Of a DNA stretch of 64,000 nucleotides, positions 26,177-35,022 are shown piece by piece (within the stretch, counting starts at the first letter, position 1; each line of letters starts with the position of its first letter). The stretch comes from an uncultured Rhodospirillaceae bacterium. Its GTDB lineage: Bacteria > Pseudomonadota > Alphaproteobacteria > Rhodospirillales > Magnetospirillaceae. Location of the stretch: the NCBI GenBank assembly GCA_937887565.1, contig CALABS010000018.1, positions 124,001 through 188,000 on the forward strand, read 5' to 3'. Made by a program: the position numbers and the translations under genes. The notes under the pieces were generated by a model that was given only the letters and a program-made list of their open reading frames with translations, had not been told where the DNA came from and ran no database searches.

Positions 26177-26251
26177 GAGAGCCCTTCCTTGGGATCACTG
26201 TGCCCGCTTTCCGCCGGGCTGTCACGCCGAACGAAATGGGCGGCGGCGGCG

Positions 26252-27439
26252 TCAGGCGGCCTTGAGCACCGCCCGGGTATGGCGGGCGATCATCAGTTCC
26301 TCGTTGGTGGGGATGACCCAGGCCGACACGGCGCTGTCCGGGGTCGAGATCCGTGGGCCATGGCCCGCGTTGGCGCCGTCGTCGAGGCGCATCCCCAGCC
26401 ACCCGGCAAGATCGACCACCTTGGCGCGGACGGGAGCCGCCAACTCGCCGATGCCGGCGGTGAACACCAGCGCGTCAAGTCCGCCCATGGCCGCCGCCAG
26501 GGAGCCGATCTCCCGCGAGACACGGTAGCAGAACAGGTCGACGGCCTCGGTGGCGTGGGGGTCGGAGCTTTCCAGCAGCACCCGCATGTCGTTGGAAATA
26601 CCCGATACTCCCAGCAGGCCGGACTGCTTGTAAAGCAGGGTCTCGATCTCGGCGCCGGTCATCCCCTTCTGCTGCATGAGATAGAGGACCACGCCCGGGT
26701 CGAGATTGCCCGAGCGCGTGCCCATGGGCAAGCCGTCCAGGGCGGTGAAGCCCAGGGTCGAGGCCATCGACTTGCCGCCCTGGATGGCGCACATGGACGC
26801 CCCCGAGCCGAGATGGGCCACCACCACCCTGCCCCTGGCGATGTCGGGGGCGACCTCGGCCAGCTTGTGGGCGATGTACTCGTAGGACAGGCCGTGGAAG
26901 CCGTAGCGGCGCACGCCCTCGGCGGTCAGGTGGCGCGGCAGGGCGAAGATCTGCGCCAGGCGCGGATTGGTGCGATGGAAGGCCGTATCGAAGCAGGCCA
27001 CCTGGGCGAGATCGGAATGCACCGCCGCCAGCGCCCGGATGGGCGCCAGATTGTGCGGCTGATGCAGGGGCGCCAGCGGCACCAGGGTTTCCAACTCGTC
27101 CAGAACCTCGGGCGTGACCCGCACCGGCGCGCCGTAATTGACGCCGCCATGCACGACCCGGTGGCCGGCGGCGCGCAGGGTGGCGCCCTCCAGGTTCTCC
27201 TCCACCCAGCGGATGAGGAATTCCAGCAGCACCTCGTGGGACAGCTTGTCGCCGTGCTCCCACTTGTGGTCGGCGATGCGCCTGCCCTCGGGGTCCTTGG
27301 CCTCGAAATGGGGGGCGACGTGGATGCCCTCCACCTGCCCCTTGCTTGACAGGTGAAGGCCGTCGCCGTTTTCGGACACGTAGAGCGAGAACTTGATGGA
27401 TGACGAGCCGGCGTTGATGACCAGGATACCGTCGCGCAT
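26252..27439 (-). CDS. ackA: Acetate kinase
   Basis: A 395-residue ASKHA-fold kinase interconverting acetyl phosphate + ADP with acetate + ATP. The N-terminal NAGSSSIKFSLY, the central ACFDTAFHRTNP and YGFHGLSYEYIAHKL, and the nucleotide-binding VVAHLGSGASMCAIQGGKS and GIGE blocks are intact. The ATG is at 27439 (MRDGILVINAG). It lies 4 bp after the MaoC-phosphotransacetylase fusion gene, giving a compact acyl-CoA to acyl-phosphate to acid + ATP operon. Butyrate or propionate could also be substrates. Confidence 0.95.
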   Translation of the reverse strand: MRDGILVINAGSSSIKFSLYVSENGDGLHLSSKGQVEGIHVAPHFEAKDPEGRRIADHKWEHGDKLSHEVLLEFLIRWVEENLEGATLRAAGHRVVHGGVNYGAPVRVTPEVLDELETLVPLAPLHQPHNLAPIRALAAVHSDLAQVACFDTAFHRTNPRLAQIFALPRHLTAEGVRRYGFHGLSYEYIAHKLAEVAPDIARGRVVVAHLGSGASMCAIQGGKSMASTLGFTALDGLPMGTRSGNLDPGVVLYLMQQKGMTGAEIETLLYKQSGLLGVSGISNDMRVLLESSDPHATEAVDLFCYRVSREIGSLAAAMGGLDALVFTAGIGELAAPVRAKVVDLAGWLGMRLDDGANAGHGPRISTPDSAVSAWVIPTNEELMIARHTRAVLKAA

Positions 27440-27443
27440 GCGC

Positions 27444-28856
27444 CTACTCCGCCGCCGCCTTGGCCGGCTTGGCGCGGCGCGCGTGGGCGAACAGCACCGC
27501 CACGGCACAGGACGCCAGGCGCGCCTTGGCGGAATCGGCCCGGCTGGTCAGCACGATGGGCACCCGCGCCCCCAGCACGATGCCGGCCGCCTCGGCGTCG
27601 GCCAGGTAGCTGAGCTGCTTGGCCAGCATGTTGCCGGCCTCGAGGTCGGGCACCAGCAGGATGTCGGCCTGGCCGGCCACCGGCGACTTGATCTTCTTGA
27701 TGCGCGCCGCCTCCAGGGAGATGGCGTTGTCGAAGGCCAGCGGCCCGTCCAGCAGCGCGCCGGTGATCTGGCCGCGATCGGCCATCTTGCACAGGGCGGC
27801 CGCCTCGATGGTGGAGTTGATCTTGGGATAGACCGTCTCCACCGCCGACAGGATCGCCACCTTGGGCTGTTCCACGTCCATGCAGTGGGCCAGCTCGATG
27901 GCGTTCTGGACGATGTCCACCTTGTCTTCCAGGGTCGGATAGATGTTGATGGCGGCGTCGGTGATCAGCAGCGTGCGGGGATAGGTGGGCACGTCCATGA
28001 CGAAGACGTGGCTGATGCGCCGCGCGGTGCGCAGGCCACGGTCGCGGTTGGCGACCTCGTGCATCATCTCGTCGGTGTGCAGGCTGCCCTTCATCAGCGC
28101 CTCGGCCTCGCCGGCCCGGCACATGGCCACCGCCCGCTCGGCCGATTCGTGCGAGTGGGCGGTATCGACGATGGGCATGCCGGCGATGTCGATGCCGAAT
28201 TCCTCGGCGACCTGGCGAATCTTGGCCTCGGGGCCGACCAGGATGGGAGCGATCAGCTTGCGGCGCGCGGCCTCGACGGGGCCGGCCAGCGACACCTCGT
28301 CGCAGGGATGGCAGACCGCCACCCGGATCGGCTCCAGCCGCGCGCAGCGCTCGATGATGTCCTCGAACACGTGATGGCGGCGGCGCAGCGACACCTCGTG
28401 GAGCTCGACCTTGGGCTGAACCACCTTGACGGTGGGGGCGAACACCCAGGCCTTGCCGGTGAAGACCTCGGTGCCGTCCTGGATGGTGGCGCGGCAGTCG
28501 AACAGCACCTCGTTCGGCGGGACCTTTTGTCTGGCCGTGATCGTCACGGTCACCGTGTCGCCGACCTCGACGGCGCGGCGGAACTGGTACTCCTGGCTCT
28601 TGTAGATCGTGCCTGGTCCCGGCAATTCGTTCCCGAGCAGGGCCGACAGCAGCGATCCGCCCCACAGGGAATGGGCGATCACCGTGCGATGCTGAACCAA
28701 TTGCTCGGCATGCTCGACGCTGAAATGGGTGGGATTGAGATCGCCGGTGGCGACGCCGAACAACTCGACGTCCTCCGGGCGACAGGTCCGGACCAGCGTC
28801 GCCGAATCGCCGATCGCGATCTCGTCGAAGGTGCGGTTCTCTAGCATCTCGACCAT
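27444..28856 (-). CDS. MaoC enoyl-CoA hydratase-phosphate acyltransferase fusion
   Basis: A 470-residue bifunctional protein. Residues about 8-140 form a MaoC/PhaJ hot-dog domain with the (R)-hydratase dyad in GDLNPTHFS (Asp39, His44 region). Residues about 160-455 form a PTA/PTB domain resembling phosphate acetyl/butyryltransferases (SLHTDEMMHEV, TLLITDAAINIYPTLEDKVDIVQNA). Such fusions are seen in polyhydroxybutyrate-forming proteobacteria. It would move acyl groups between CoA and phosphate for AckA just downstream. The hydratase role may link to PHB or beta-oxidation (inference). Confidence 0.9.
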   Translation of the reverse strand: MVEMLENRTFDEIAIGDSATLVRTCRPEDVELFGVATGDLNPTHFSVEHAEQLVQHRTVIAHSLWGGSLLSALLGNELPGPGTIYKSQEYQFRRAVEVGDTVTVTITARQKVPPNEVLFDCRATIQDGTEVFTGKAWVFAPTVKVVQPKVELHEVSLRRRHHVFEDIIERCARLEPIRVAVCHPCDEVSLAGPVEAARRKLIAPILVGPEAKIRQVAEEFGIDIAGMPIVDTAHSHESAERAVAMCRAGEAEALMKGSLHTDEMMHEVANRDRGLRTARRISHVFVMDVPTYPRTLLITDAAINIYPTLEDKVDIVQNAIELAHCMDVEQPKVAILSAVETVYPKINSTIEAAALCKMADRGQITGALLDGPLAFDNAISLEAARIKKIKSPVAGQADILLVPDLEAGNMLAKQLSYLADAEAAGIVLGARVPIVLTSRADSAKARLASCAVAVLFAHARRAKPAKAAAE

Positions 28857-29078
28857 GGTCGTCTCCTTCCCGCGCCAAGGCGCCCCGCCATGCTGCGCTG
28901 CGGCATGATCACATTATCACGGATCGGATACAACGACCGAACACCATCCTTCACCTTTTGGTCACCTCCTACCTCAAACGGAGAAGCATGGGGGGAATGC
29001 ACGGAACGCTGCACTCCATCGGCCAAAAACTTTATTTAAGTATCCCCTCATGTTTCCGCCCCCCGGAGAGGTCAATCC

Positions 29079-30077
29079 ATGAACCTGCCCCATCCCGCCG
29101 GCGCCGCGGCTCCCGCCGCCACGCATTGCGAAGGCGCCCTGGCCCATGTTCCCATCACCATCTTCGCCACCGTCATGGGCGTCGCCGGCCTTGGGCTGGC
29201 CTGGCGGAAGGCGTCGTCGATCCTGGGCCTTCCGGCCGTCGTCGGCGAAGCCATCCTGATCCTGGCCGCGGCCCTGTTCGTCGCCGTGTCAATCACCTAC
29301 GTGCTGAAGTTCGTCCGCTTCCCGCAGGTGGTCAAGGGCGAGTTGAACCATCCCATCCGCTCCAGCTTTTTCGCCACCTTTCCCATCTCGGTGCTGCTGC
29401 TGGCCACCGGGCTGCACCCCTATTCGCCGTCCGGCGCCTTCGTCCTGTGGGTGGTCGGCGCCGTCGTGCAGCTGATGGTGACCATCCGCGTCTTCGCCCG
29501 CTGGATGATCCACAAGCAGGAGATCGCCCACGCCAATCCCGCCTGGTTCATCCCGGTGGTGGGCAACATCATCGTCCCCATCCTGGGCGCCCGCCTGGGC
29601 CAGATGGACGTGTCGTGGTTCTTCTTCTCGGTCGGCATCCTGTTCTGGATGCCGCTCTTGGCCATCGTGCTGAACCGGGTCATCTTCCACGACGACCTGC
29701 CGCCGCGCCTGGCGCCCACCCTGTTCATCCTGGTACCGCCGCCGGCCATCGGCTATCTGGCCTATGCCTCGCTGATCGGCGGCGAGGACCCGTTCGCGAC
29801 CGTGCTGGTCAACGTGGCGCTGTTCACCACCCTGGTGCTGCTGGTGCAGGCGCCGCGCTTCGCCCGGCTGCCCTTCGCGGTGTCGTGGTGGGCCTTCACC
29901 TTCCCGCTGGACGCCGCCGCGCTGGCGGCGCTGGAGCATGCCCATCATCAGCCCGGCAACTGGATGTACGCCGCCGCCGCGCCGGTGCTGCTGGGGCTGG
30001 CGACGGCGGTGGTGGCGGTGGTCCTGGCCCGCACGGCGGCCGGCACCATGAAGGGGACCCTGTTCGTCCCGGAATAG
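29079..30077 (+). CDS. SLAC1/TehA-type (TDT family) transporter
   Basis: A 332-residue polytopic membrane protein with about ten hydrophobic helices, matching the tellurite-resistance/dicarboxylate transporter (TDT) and SLAC1 anion channel family. Characteristic segments include KFVRFPQVVKGELNHPIRSSFFATFPIS and ANPAWFIPVVGNIIVP. Substrates in the family include C4-dicarboxylates, sulfite, chloride and tellurite; none can be assigned here. GGAGAGG gives a good ribosome-binding site. It is divergent from the MaoC-Pta/ackA operon across a 222-bp spacer in which I see no clear operator. Confidence 0.85.
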   Translation: MNLPHPAGAAAPAATHCEGALAHVPITIFATVMGVAGLGLAWRKASSILGLPAVVGEAILILAAALFVAVSITYVLKFVRFPQVVKGELNHPIRSSFFATFPISVLLLATGLHPYSPSGAFVLWVVGAVVQLMVTIRVFARWMIHKQEIAHANPAWFIPVVGNIIVPILGARLGQMDVSWFFFSVGILFWMPLLAIVLNRVIFHDDLPPRLAPTLFILVPPPAIGYLAYASLIGGEDPFATVLVNVALFTTLVLLVQAPRFARLPFAVSWWAFTFPLDAAALAALEHAHHQPGNWMYAAAAPVLLGLATAVVAVVLARTAAGTMKGTLFVPE

Positions 30078-30142
30078 GGCTTTCGGAAATCCGAAGTCCC
30101 GCCCGGCCAACGGCTCGTTGCGGTGCACAATGCTCCGGAGTA

Positions 30143-30161
30143 GGTTTCCGTCGGGGAAACC
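30143..30161 (+). promoter_or_regulatory. Hairpin in the leader of the acetyltransferase gene
   Basis: GGTTTCC (30143-30149) and GGAAACC (30155-30161) form a perfect 7-bp stem with a 5-base loop, 15 bases before the ATG at 30177. It could be a translation-control element or chance. A smaller TTCGG-CCGAA hairpin at about 30082-30094 just after the previous gene may help termination. Confidence 0.3.
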
Positions 30162-30176
30162 GTGGAGTCCGGGGAA

Positions 30177-32891
30177 ATGAGCACCCGCAACCTGAAATGC
30201 CTGTTCCGCCCCGAATCCGTCGCGGTGATCGGGGCGACCACCAAGGCCCGGGCGCCGGGCTCGGTGGTGATGGCCAACCTGCTGCGGTCGGGCTTCGCGG
30301 GACCGGTGATGCCGGTCACCGCCGAAGCCCGGTCGGTGGCCGGCGTGCTCGCCTATCCCGACGTGGCGAGCCTGCCGGTGGCTCCCGACCTGGCGCTGAT
30401 CTGCACCCCCGCCGAGACGGTGCCCGGCATCATCTCGGCCCTGGGCGACAAGGGCACCCGCGCCGTCTGCATCATGACCCCGGCGCTCCAGCATGTCCGC
30501 GACGGCGAGGGCCGCACGGTCCTCGACGCCGCCAAGGCCGCCGCCAAGCCGTTCGGCATGCGCCTGCTGGGCCCCAATTCCATGGGCATCCTGGTCCCCG
30601 GCATCGGGCTCAACGCTTCCTTCGCGCCCGAGGACGCCCGGCCGGGCAAGCTGGCCTTCGTGTCGCAGTCGGGCGCCCTGTGCACGGCGGTCCTTGACTG
30701 GGCCTGCGCCAAGGGCATCGGGTTCTCCCATTTCATCCACACCGGCGACACCGCCGAGGTGGGCTTCGGCGATATCCTCGACTACCTGGGCAGCGACCCC
30801 TACACCCGGGCCATCCTGCTCTATATCGAGACCATCGACAAACGCCGCAACTTCATGTCGGCCGCCCGCGCCGCCGCCCGCAACAAGCCGATCCTGCTGA
30901 TCAAGGCCGGCCGCTCGGCCGAGGGCGCGCGGGCCGCCAGTTCCCATACCGGCGCCCTGGCCGGATCGGACGCGGTGTTCGACGCCGCCATCCGCCGCTC
31001 GGGCATGCTGCGGGTCCAGGACATCGACGAGATCTTCGGCGCCGTCGAAACCCTGGCCCGCTCGCGGCCGCTCAAGGGGCAGCGGCTGGCGGTGCTGACC
31101 AATGGCGGCGGCATCGGCGTCATCGCCGCCGACGACCTGGCCGACGGCGGCGGCACCCTGGCCGAGCTGCCGGCCGAGGTGGTCGAGAAGCTGGACGCCC
31201 TGCTGCCGCCTAACTGGTCGCGCGGCAATCCGGTGGACATCGTCGGCGACGCCGACGGCGAGCGCTATGCCAAGGCGCTGTCCATCCTGCTGGACTGCAA
31301 GGCGGTGGACGCCGTCCTGGTCATGTATGCGCCGACCGCCATCTCGGACTCCGACGAGGTCGCCGACGCGGTGATCAAGGTGTTCAAGGAACGTGCCCGG
31401 GCCAACATCATGACCTGCTGGGTCGGCAACGAGAAGGTGGCCCATGCGCGGCGGATGTTCTCGGAGGCGGCGGTGCCCACCTTCGACACGCCGCGCGCCG
31501 CCGTGCAGGGCTTCCTGCATCTGGTGGAATACCGCCGCAACCAGAACATGCTGATGGAGGTGCCGCCCTCGGCGCCGTCCGAGTTCATTCCCGACACCCG
31601 CCTCGCCAAGGCCATCGTCTCGGCGGCGTTGGCGCGCGGCGAGACCATGCTGCGCGAACCCGAGGCCAAGGCGGTGCTGGAGGCCTATGGCATCCCCACC
31701 ATCTCGACCCGGATCGCCAAGGACCCGGCCGAGGCCGGACGGATCGCCAAGGATTTCGGCGGCCGGGTGGCGCTCAAAATCCTGTCCTCGGACATCGTCC
31801 ACAAGTCGGATGTCGGCGGCGTGCAGCTGAATCTGGACGGCGCCTTCGAGGTGGAAAAGGCCGCCAACGCCATGCTGGAACGGGTGAGCGCCACCTTCCC
31901 GTCGGCACGAATCGACGGCTTCACCGTCCAGCGCATGGCGGAACGCCGGGCCGGCACCCAGGAACTGATCGTCGGCGTCGCCACCGACCCCATCTTCGGG
32001 CCGGTGATCCTGTTCGGCCAGGGGGGCGTCGAGGTCGAGGTGGTCGGCGACCGGGCGGTGGCCCTGCCGCCACTCAACATGAACTTGGCCTCGGAACTGG
32101 TTGGACGCACGCGGGTATCCAAGCTGCTGATGGGCTATCGCGGCCGGCCGCCGGCCAGTCTCGAGGCGCTGCACCTGACCCTGATGCAGGTGTCGCAACT
32201 GGCCGTGGACCTGCCCGAGGTCGTCGAGCTGGACATCAACCCGCTGCTGTGCGACAGCCACGGCGTCATCGCCTTGGACGCCCGCATCAAGGTGTCCCCG
32301 GCCAAGCCCGGCACCGAGCACCTGGCCATCCGCCCCTATCCCGAGGAGCTGGAGGAGTGCTTCCTGATGGGCGACGGACGGACGGTGATGATCCGCCCCC
32401 TCCGCCCCGAGGACGAGCCCAACCACCACGTCTTCGTGTCCAAGCTGACCCCCGAGGACATCCGTTTCCGCTTCTTCGGCCTGGTCCACGAGCTGCCGCA
32501 TTCCGAGATGGCGCGGCTGACCCAGATCGACTACGACCGCGAGATGGCCTTCATCGGCGAGCTGACCCATCCCGACGGCACGCGCGAGACCCTGGGCGTG
32601 GTGCGAACCGTCACCGATTCCGAGAACGAGACCGCCGAATTCGCGGTGGTGGTGCGATCCGACACCAAGGGCACCGGACTGGCCAAGCGCCTGCTGACCA
32701 AGATGATCGAATACTGCCGCACGCGCGGCACCGGCAAGATCGTCGGCCAGGTGCTCAAGGACAACGTCCGCATGCTGAAATTCGTCGAGCATCTCGGCTT
32801 CCGGCAGGTCCGCACCGTCGACGGCGACATCGTCGAGGTCGAATACGACCTCAGCAAGCCGCCGGTCACCGAGCCCGAACCGGCGGGGTGA
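30177..32891 (+). CDS. Pat-like protein acetyltransferase: NDP-forming acyl-CoA synthetase + GNAT
   Basis: A 904-residue protein. Residues about 8-460 match the alpha part of NDP-forming acyl-CoA synthetases (CoA-binding, then succinyl-CoA-ligase-like domains). Residues about 490-715 match the ATP-grasp beta part (KILSSDIVHKSDVGGV...GVEVEVVGDRAVALPPLN). About 725-890 is a C-terminal GNAT domain (TVMIRPLRPED ... TGLAKRLLTKMIEYCR). This layout is that of Pat/Acs-type lysine acetyltransferases, which acetylate and inactivate acetyl-CoA synthetase and other enzymes. His257 in SSHTGALAG, the phosphohistidine position of active synthetases, is retained. The ATG at 30177 has GGAG eight bases upstream. 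Confidence 0.88.
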   Translation: MSTRNLKCLFRPESVAVIGATTKARAPGSVVMANLLRSGFAGPVMPVTAEARSVAGVLAYPDVASLPVAPDLALICTPAETVPGIISALGDKGTRAVCIMTPALQHVRDGEGRTVLDAAKAAAKPFGMRLLGPNSMGILVPGIGLNASFAPEDARPGKLAFVSQSGALCTAVLDWACAKGIGFSHFIHTGDTAEVGFGDILDYLGSDPYTRAILLYIETIDKRRNFMSAARAAARNKPILLIKAGRSAEGARAASSHTGALAGSDAVFDAAIRRSGMLRVQDIDEIFGAVETLARSRPLKGQRLAVLTNGGGIGVIAADDLADGGGTLAELPAEVVEKLDALLPPNWSRGNPVDIVGDADGERYAKALSILLDCKAVDAVLVMYAPTAISDSDEVADAVIKVFKERARANIMTCWVGNEKVAHARRMFSEAAVPTFDTPRAAVQGFLHLVEYRRNQNMLMEVPPSAPSEFIPDTRLAKAIVSAALARGETMLREPEAKAVLEAYGIPTISTRIAKDPAEAGRIAKDFGGRVALKILSSDIVHKSDVGGVQLNLDGAFEVEKAANAMLERVSATFPSARIDGFTVQRMAERRAGTQELIVGVATDPIFGPVILFGQGGVEVEVVGDRAVALPPLNMNLASELVGRTRVSKLLMGYRGRPPASLEALHLTLMQVSQLAVDLPEVVELDINPLLCDSHGVIALDARIKVSPAKPGTEHLAIRPYPEELEECFLMGDGRTVMIRPLRPEDEPNHHVFVSKLTPEDIRFRFFGLVHELPHSEMARLTQIDYDREMAFIGELTHPDGTRETLGVVRTVTDSENETAEFAVVVRSDTKGTGLAKRLLTKMIEYCRTRGTGKIVGQVLKDNVRMLKFVEHLGFRQVRTVDGDIVEVEYDLSKPPVTEPEPAG

Positions 32892-32961
32892 CAAGGCCCT
32901 GGCGCCCGATCGGGGGCGGCCTTACACTTTCCCCGGGGATTGCAACGATGCCGGGGGACCG

Positions 32962-35022
32962 ATGTCCGCAGTGACCACGCCGCATGTCTGGCGCTTCTTC
33001 CGCGCCGGGGGGTTCGACCAGGTGCGCCTCGAGACCGGCGCCGACATCCTGGCGCTCGACTCCCTCGACCAGAAGCTGTGGGTAGCCCTGGCCTGCCCCG
33101 CGTCGGGGCTGGAATTCGACCGCCGCACCCTCGACGTTCTGGACACCGACCGCGACGGCCGCATCCGCGCTGTCGAGATTCTCGACGCGGTCCGTTGGCT
33201 GCGCCGGGTTCTGCTCGATCCCGAGGAACTGGCGTGGGCCGGCGATTCGCTGCCGCTGGCCGCCATCGACGGCCAGACCCCCGAGGGATCGCGGGTCCTG
33301 GCCTCCGCCCGCCGCATCCTGGCCAATCTGGGGCGCGGGAACGACGCCGTCATCGCCTTGGCCGACACCCTCGACACCCAAAGGATCTTCGCCCAGACCC
33401 GGTTCAACGGCGACGGTATCGTCCCGGTCCGGGCGGCCGGCGACGCGGCCACCGCCGCCCTGATCGCCGACATCCTCCGCGGCCAGGGCGCCGAGACCGA
33501 CCGCTCCGGCGAGCCGGGGATCGACCAGGCGCGCGCCGATGCCTTCTTCGACGCCGTCGAGGCGACCGCGCGCTGGCTCGAGGAGGGCCGCGACATGCCG
33601 CCGCCGGACTCGGGGGCGGCGCTGGAGGCGGTGCGCGAGAAGATCGACGGCTTCTTCCTGCGCTGCCGGCTGGCGGGCTATTCCCAGGCGGCGGCCCAGG
33701 CCGTCAATCCGGCCGCCGACGTCTTCCTTCCGCTGGCCGGGCTTGGTTTCGCCGAAAGCCTGGACGCGGTCGAACCGCTGCCGCTGGCCGCCGTGGCGCC
33801 CTACGCCCAACTGCCGCTGGGCGATGGGCTCAACCCCGCCTGGGCCGACCGCATGGCCGCCTTCCGCGACCGGGTGGTCCAGCCGCTGCTGGGGCCCTGC
33901 CGGGACCTGAGCGGCGAACAGTGGGCCGACCTCAAGCAACGCTTCGCGCGCCACGGCGAGTGGATGGCGCGGCGGCCCGACGCCGTGCTTGCCGGACTGG
34001 CGCCCGAACGCATCCTGGAGATCGCCGCCTCCGACGGACGGGCGCGGATCGACGCGCTGATCGCCGAGGATCGGGCGGTGGCCGCCGAGACCGACGCCGT
34101 CGACGAGGTCACCAAGCTGCTGTTGCTCAAGCGCGACCTCTTCCGCCTGGTCAACAACTTCGTCAGCTTCGGCGACTTCTACGCCCGCCGCGACAAGGCC
34201 ATCTTCCAGGCCGGCACCCTCTTTCTCGACGGCCGCGGCGCCGACCTCTGCATTCGGGTCGAGGACCCGGCCAAGCATGCGGCGCTGGCGACGCTGTCGC
34301 GAATCTTCCTGGTCTACTGCGACTGCCGGCGCCGGGGCAGCAACGAATCCTTCGCCATCGCCGCCGCCTTCACCGCCGGCGACGGCGACCAGTTGATGGT
34401 CGGGCGCAACGGCGTCTTCTACGACCGCTCGGGCCGCGACTGGGACGCGACGGTGGTGAAGATCGTCGAGCATCCCATCAGCATCCGCCAGGCCTTCTGG
34501 TCCCCCTACCGCCAATTGGCCCGGTTCGTCGGCGAGCAGATCGAGAAGGTGGCGGCGGCCAAGGCCAAGGCCGTGCAGACCGACCTCCAGAAGGCGCCGG
34601 CCCAGGCCTTCGACGCCGGCAAGTTCGCCGGCATCTTCGCCGCCCTGGGCCTCGCCGTCGGCGCCATCGGGACCGCGATCGCCTCGGTGGTCACCGGCTT
34701 TCTGAACCTTGCGTGGTGGCAGATGCCGCTGGCCGTGGCCGGGCTGATGCTGGCGGTGTCGGGCCCGTCCATGGCGATCGCCGCCATGAAGCTGCGGCAG
34801 CGCAACCTCGCCCCGATCCTGGATGCCACCGGATGGGCGGTCAACGCCCGCGCCCGCATCAACATTCCCTTCGGCGGTTCGCTCACCGCCTTGGGGCGCC
34901 TGCCCAGGGGCGCCCGGCGATCGCTCAACGACCCCTATGCCGAGGGCCGGAGCGCATGGATCTGGGGACTGGCCGCCGTCGCCGCCGCCATCATCGCCGC
35001 CGCCTGGCGGTTCATGCCCTGA
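32962..35022 (+). CDS. Large unrecognised protein with an EF-hand and C-terminal membrane helices
   Basis: A 686-residue protein of no family I can name. Residues 61-72 form a canonical EF-hand calcium loop (DTDRDGRIRAVE), and a second, partial loop-like sequence (FNGDGIV) follows near 148. The long central part is helical and soluble. At the C-terminus two or three hydrophobic segments (about 555-575, 582-602, 655-682) suggest membrane attachment. There is no signal peptide. It is alone on the plus strand, and its 3' end overlaps the convergent thioredoxin-DsbD gene by 11 bp. Confidence 0.7.
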   Translation: MSAVTTPHVWRFFRAGGFDQVRLETGADILALDSLDQKLWVALACPASGLEFDRRTLDVLDTDRDGRIRAVEILDAVRWLRRVLLDPEELAWAGDSLPLAAIDGQTPEGSRVLASARRILANLGRGNDAVIALADTLDTQRIFAQTRFNGDGIVPVRAAGDAATAALIADILRGQGAETDRSGEPGIDQARADAFFDAVEATARWLEEGRDMPPPDSGAALEAVREKIDGFFLRCRLAGYSQAAAQAVNPAADVFLPLAGLGFAESLDAVEPLPLAAVAPYAQLPLGDGLNPAWADRMAAFRDRVVQPLLGPCRDLSGEQWADLKQRFARHGEWMARRPDAVLAGLAPERILEIAASDGRARIDALIAEDRAVAAETDAVDEVTKLLLLKRDLFRLVNNFVSFGDFYARRDKAIFQAGTLFLDGRGADLCIRVEDPAKHAALATLSRIFLVYCDCRRRGSNESFAIAAAFTAGDGDQLMVGRNGVFYDRSGRDWDATVVKIVEHPISIRQAFWSPYRQLARFVGEQIEKVAAAKAKAVQTDLQKAPAQAFDAGKFAGIFAALGLAVGAIGTAIASVVTGFLNLAWWQMPLAVAGLMLAVSGPSMAIAAMKLRQRNLAPILDATGWAVNARARINIPFGGSLTALGRLPRGARRSLNDPYAEGRSAWIWGLAAVAAAIIAAAWRFMP

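Noticed and set aside
29289..32894. A very long open frame on the minus strand opposite the Pat-like gene
   Set aside because: It is the antisense frame of a high-GC gene, rich in His, Gln, Gly and Arg with no domain; the plus-strand gene has clear family motifs.
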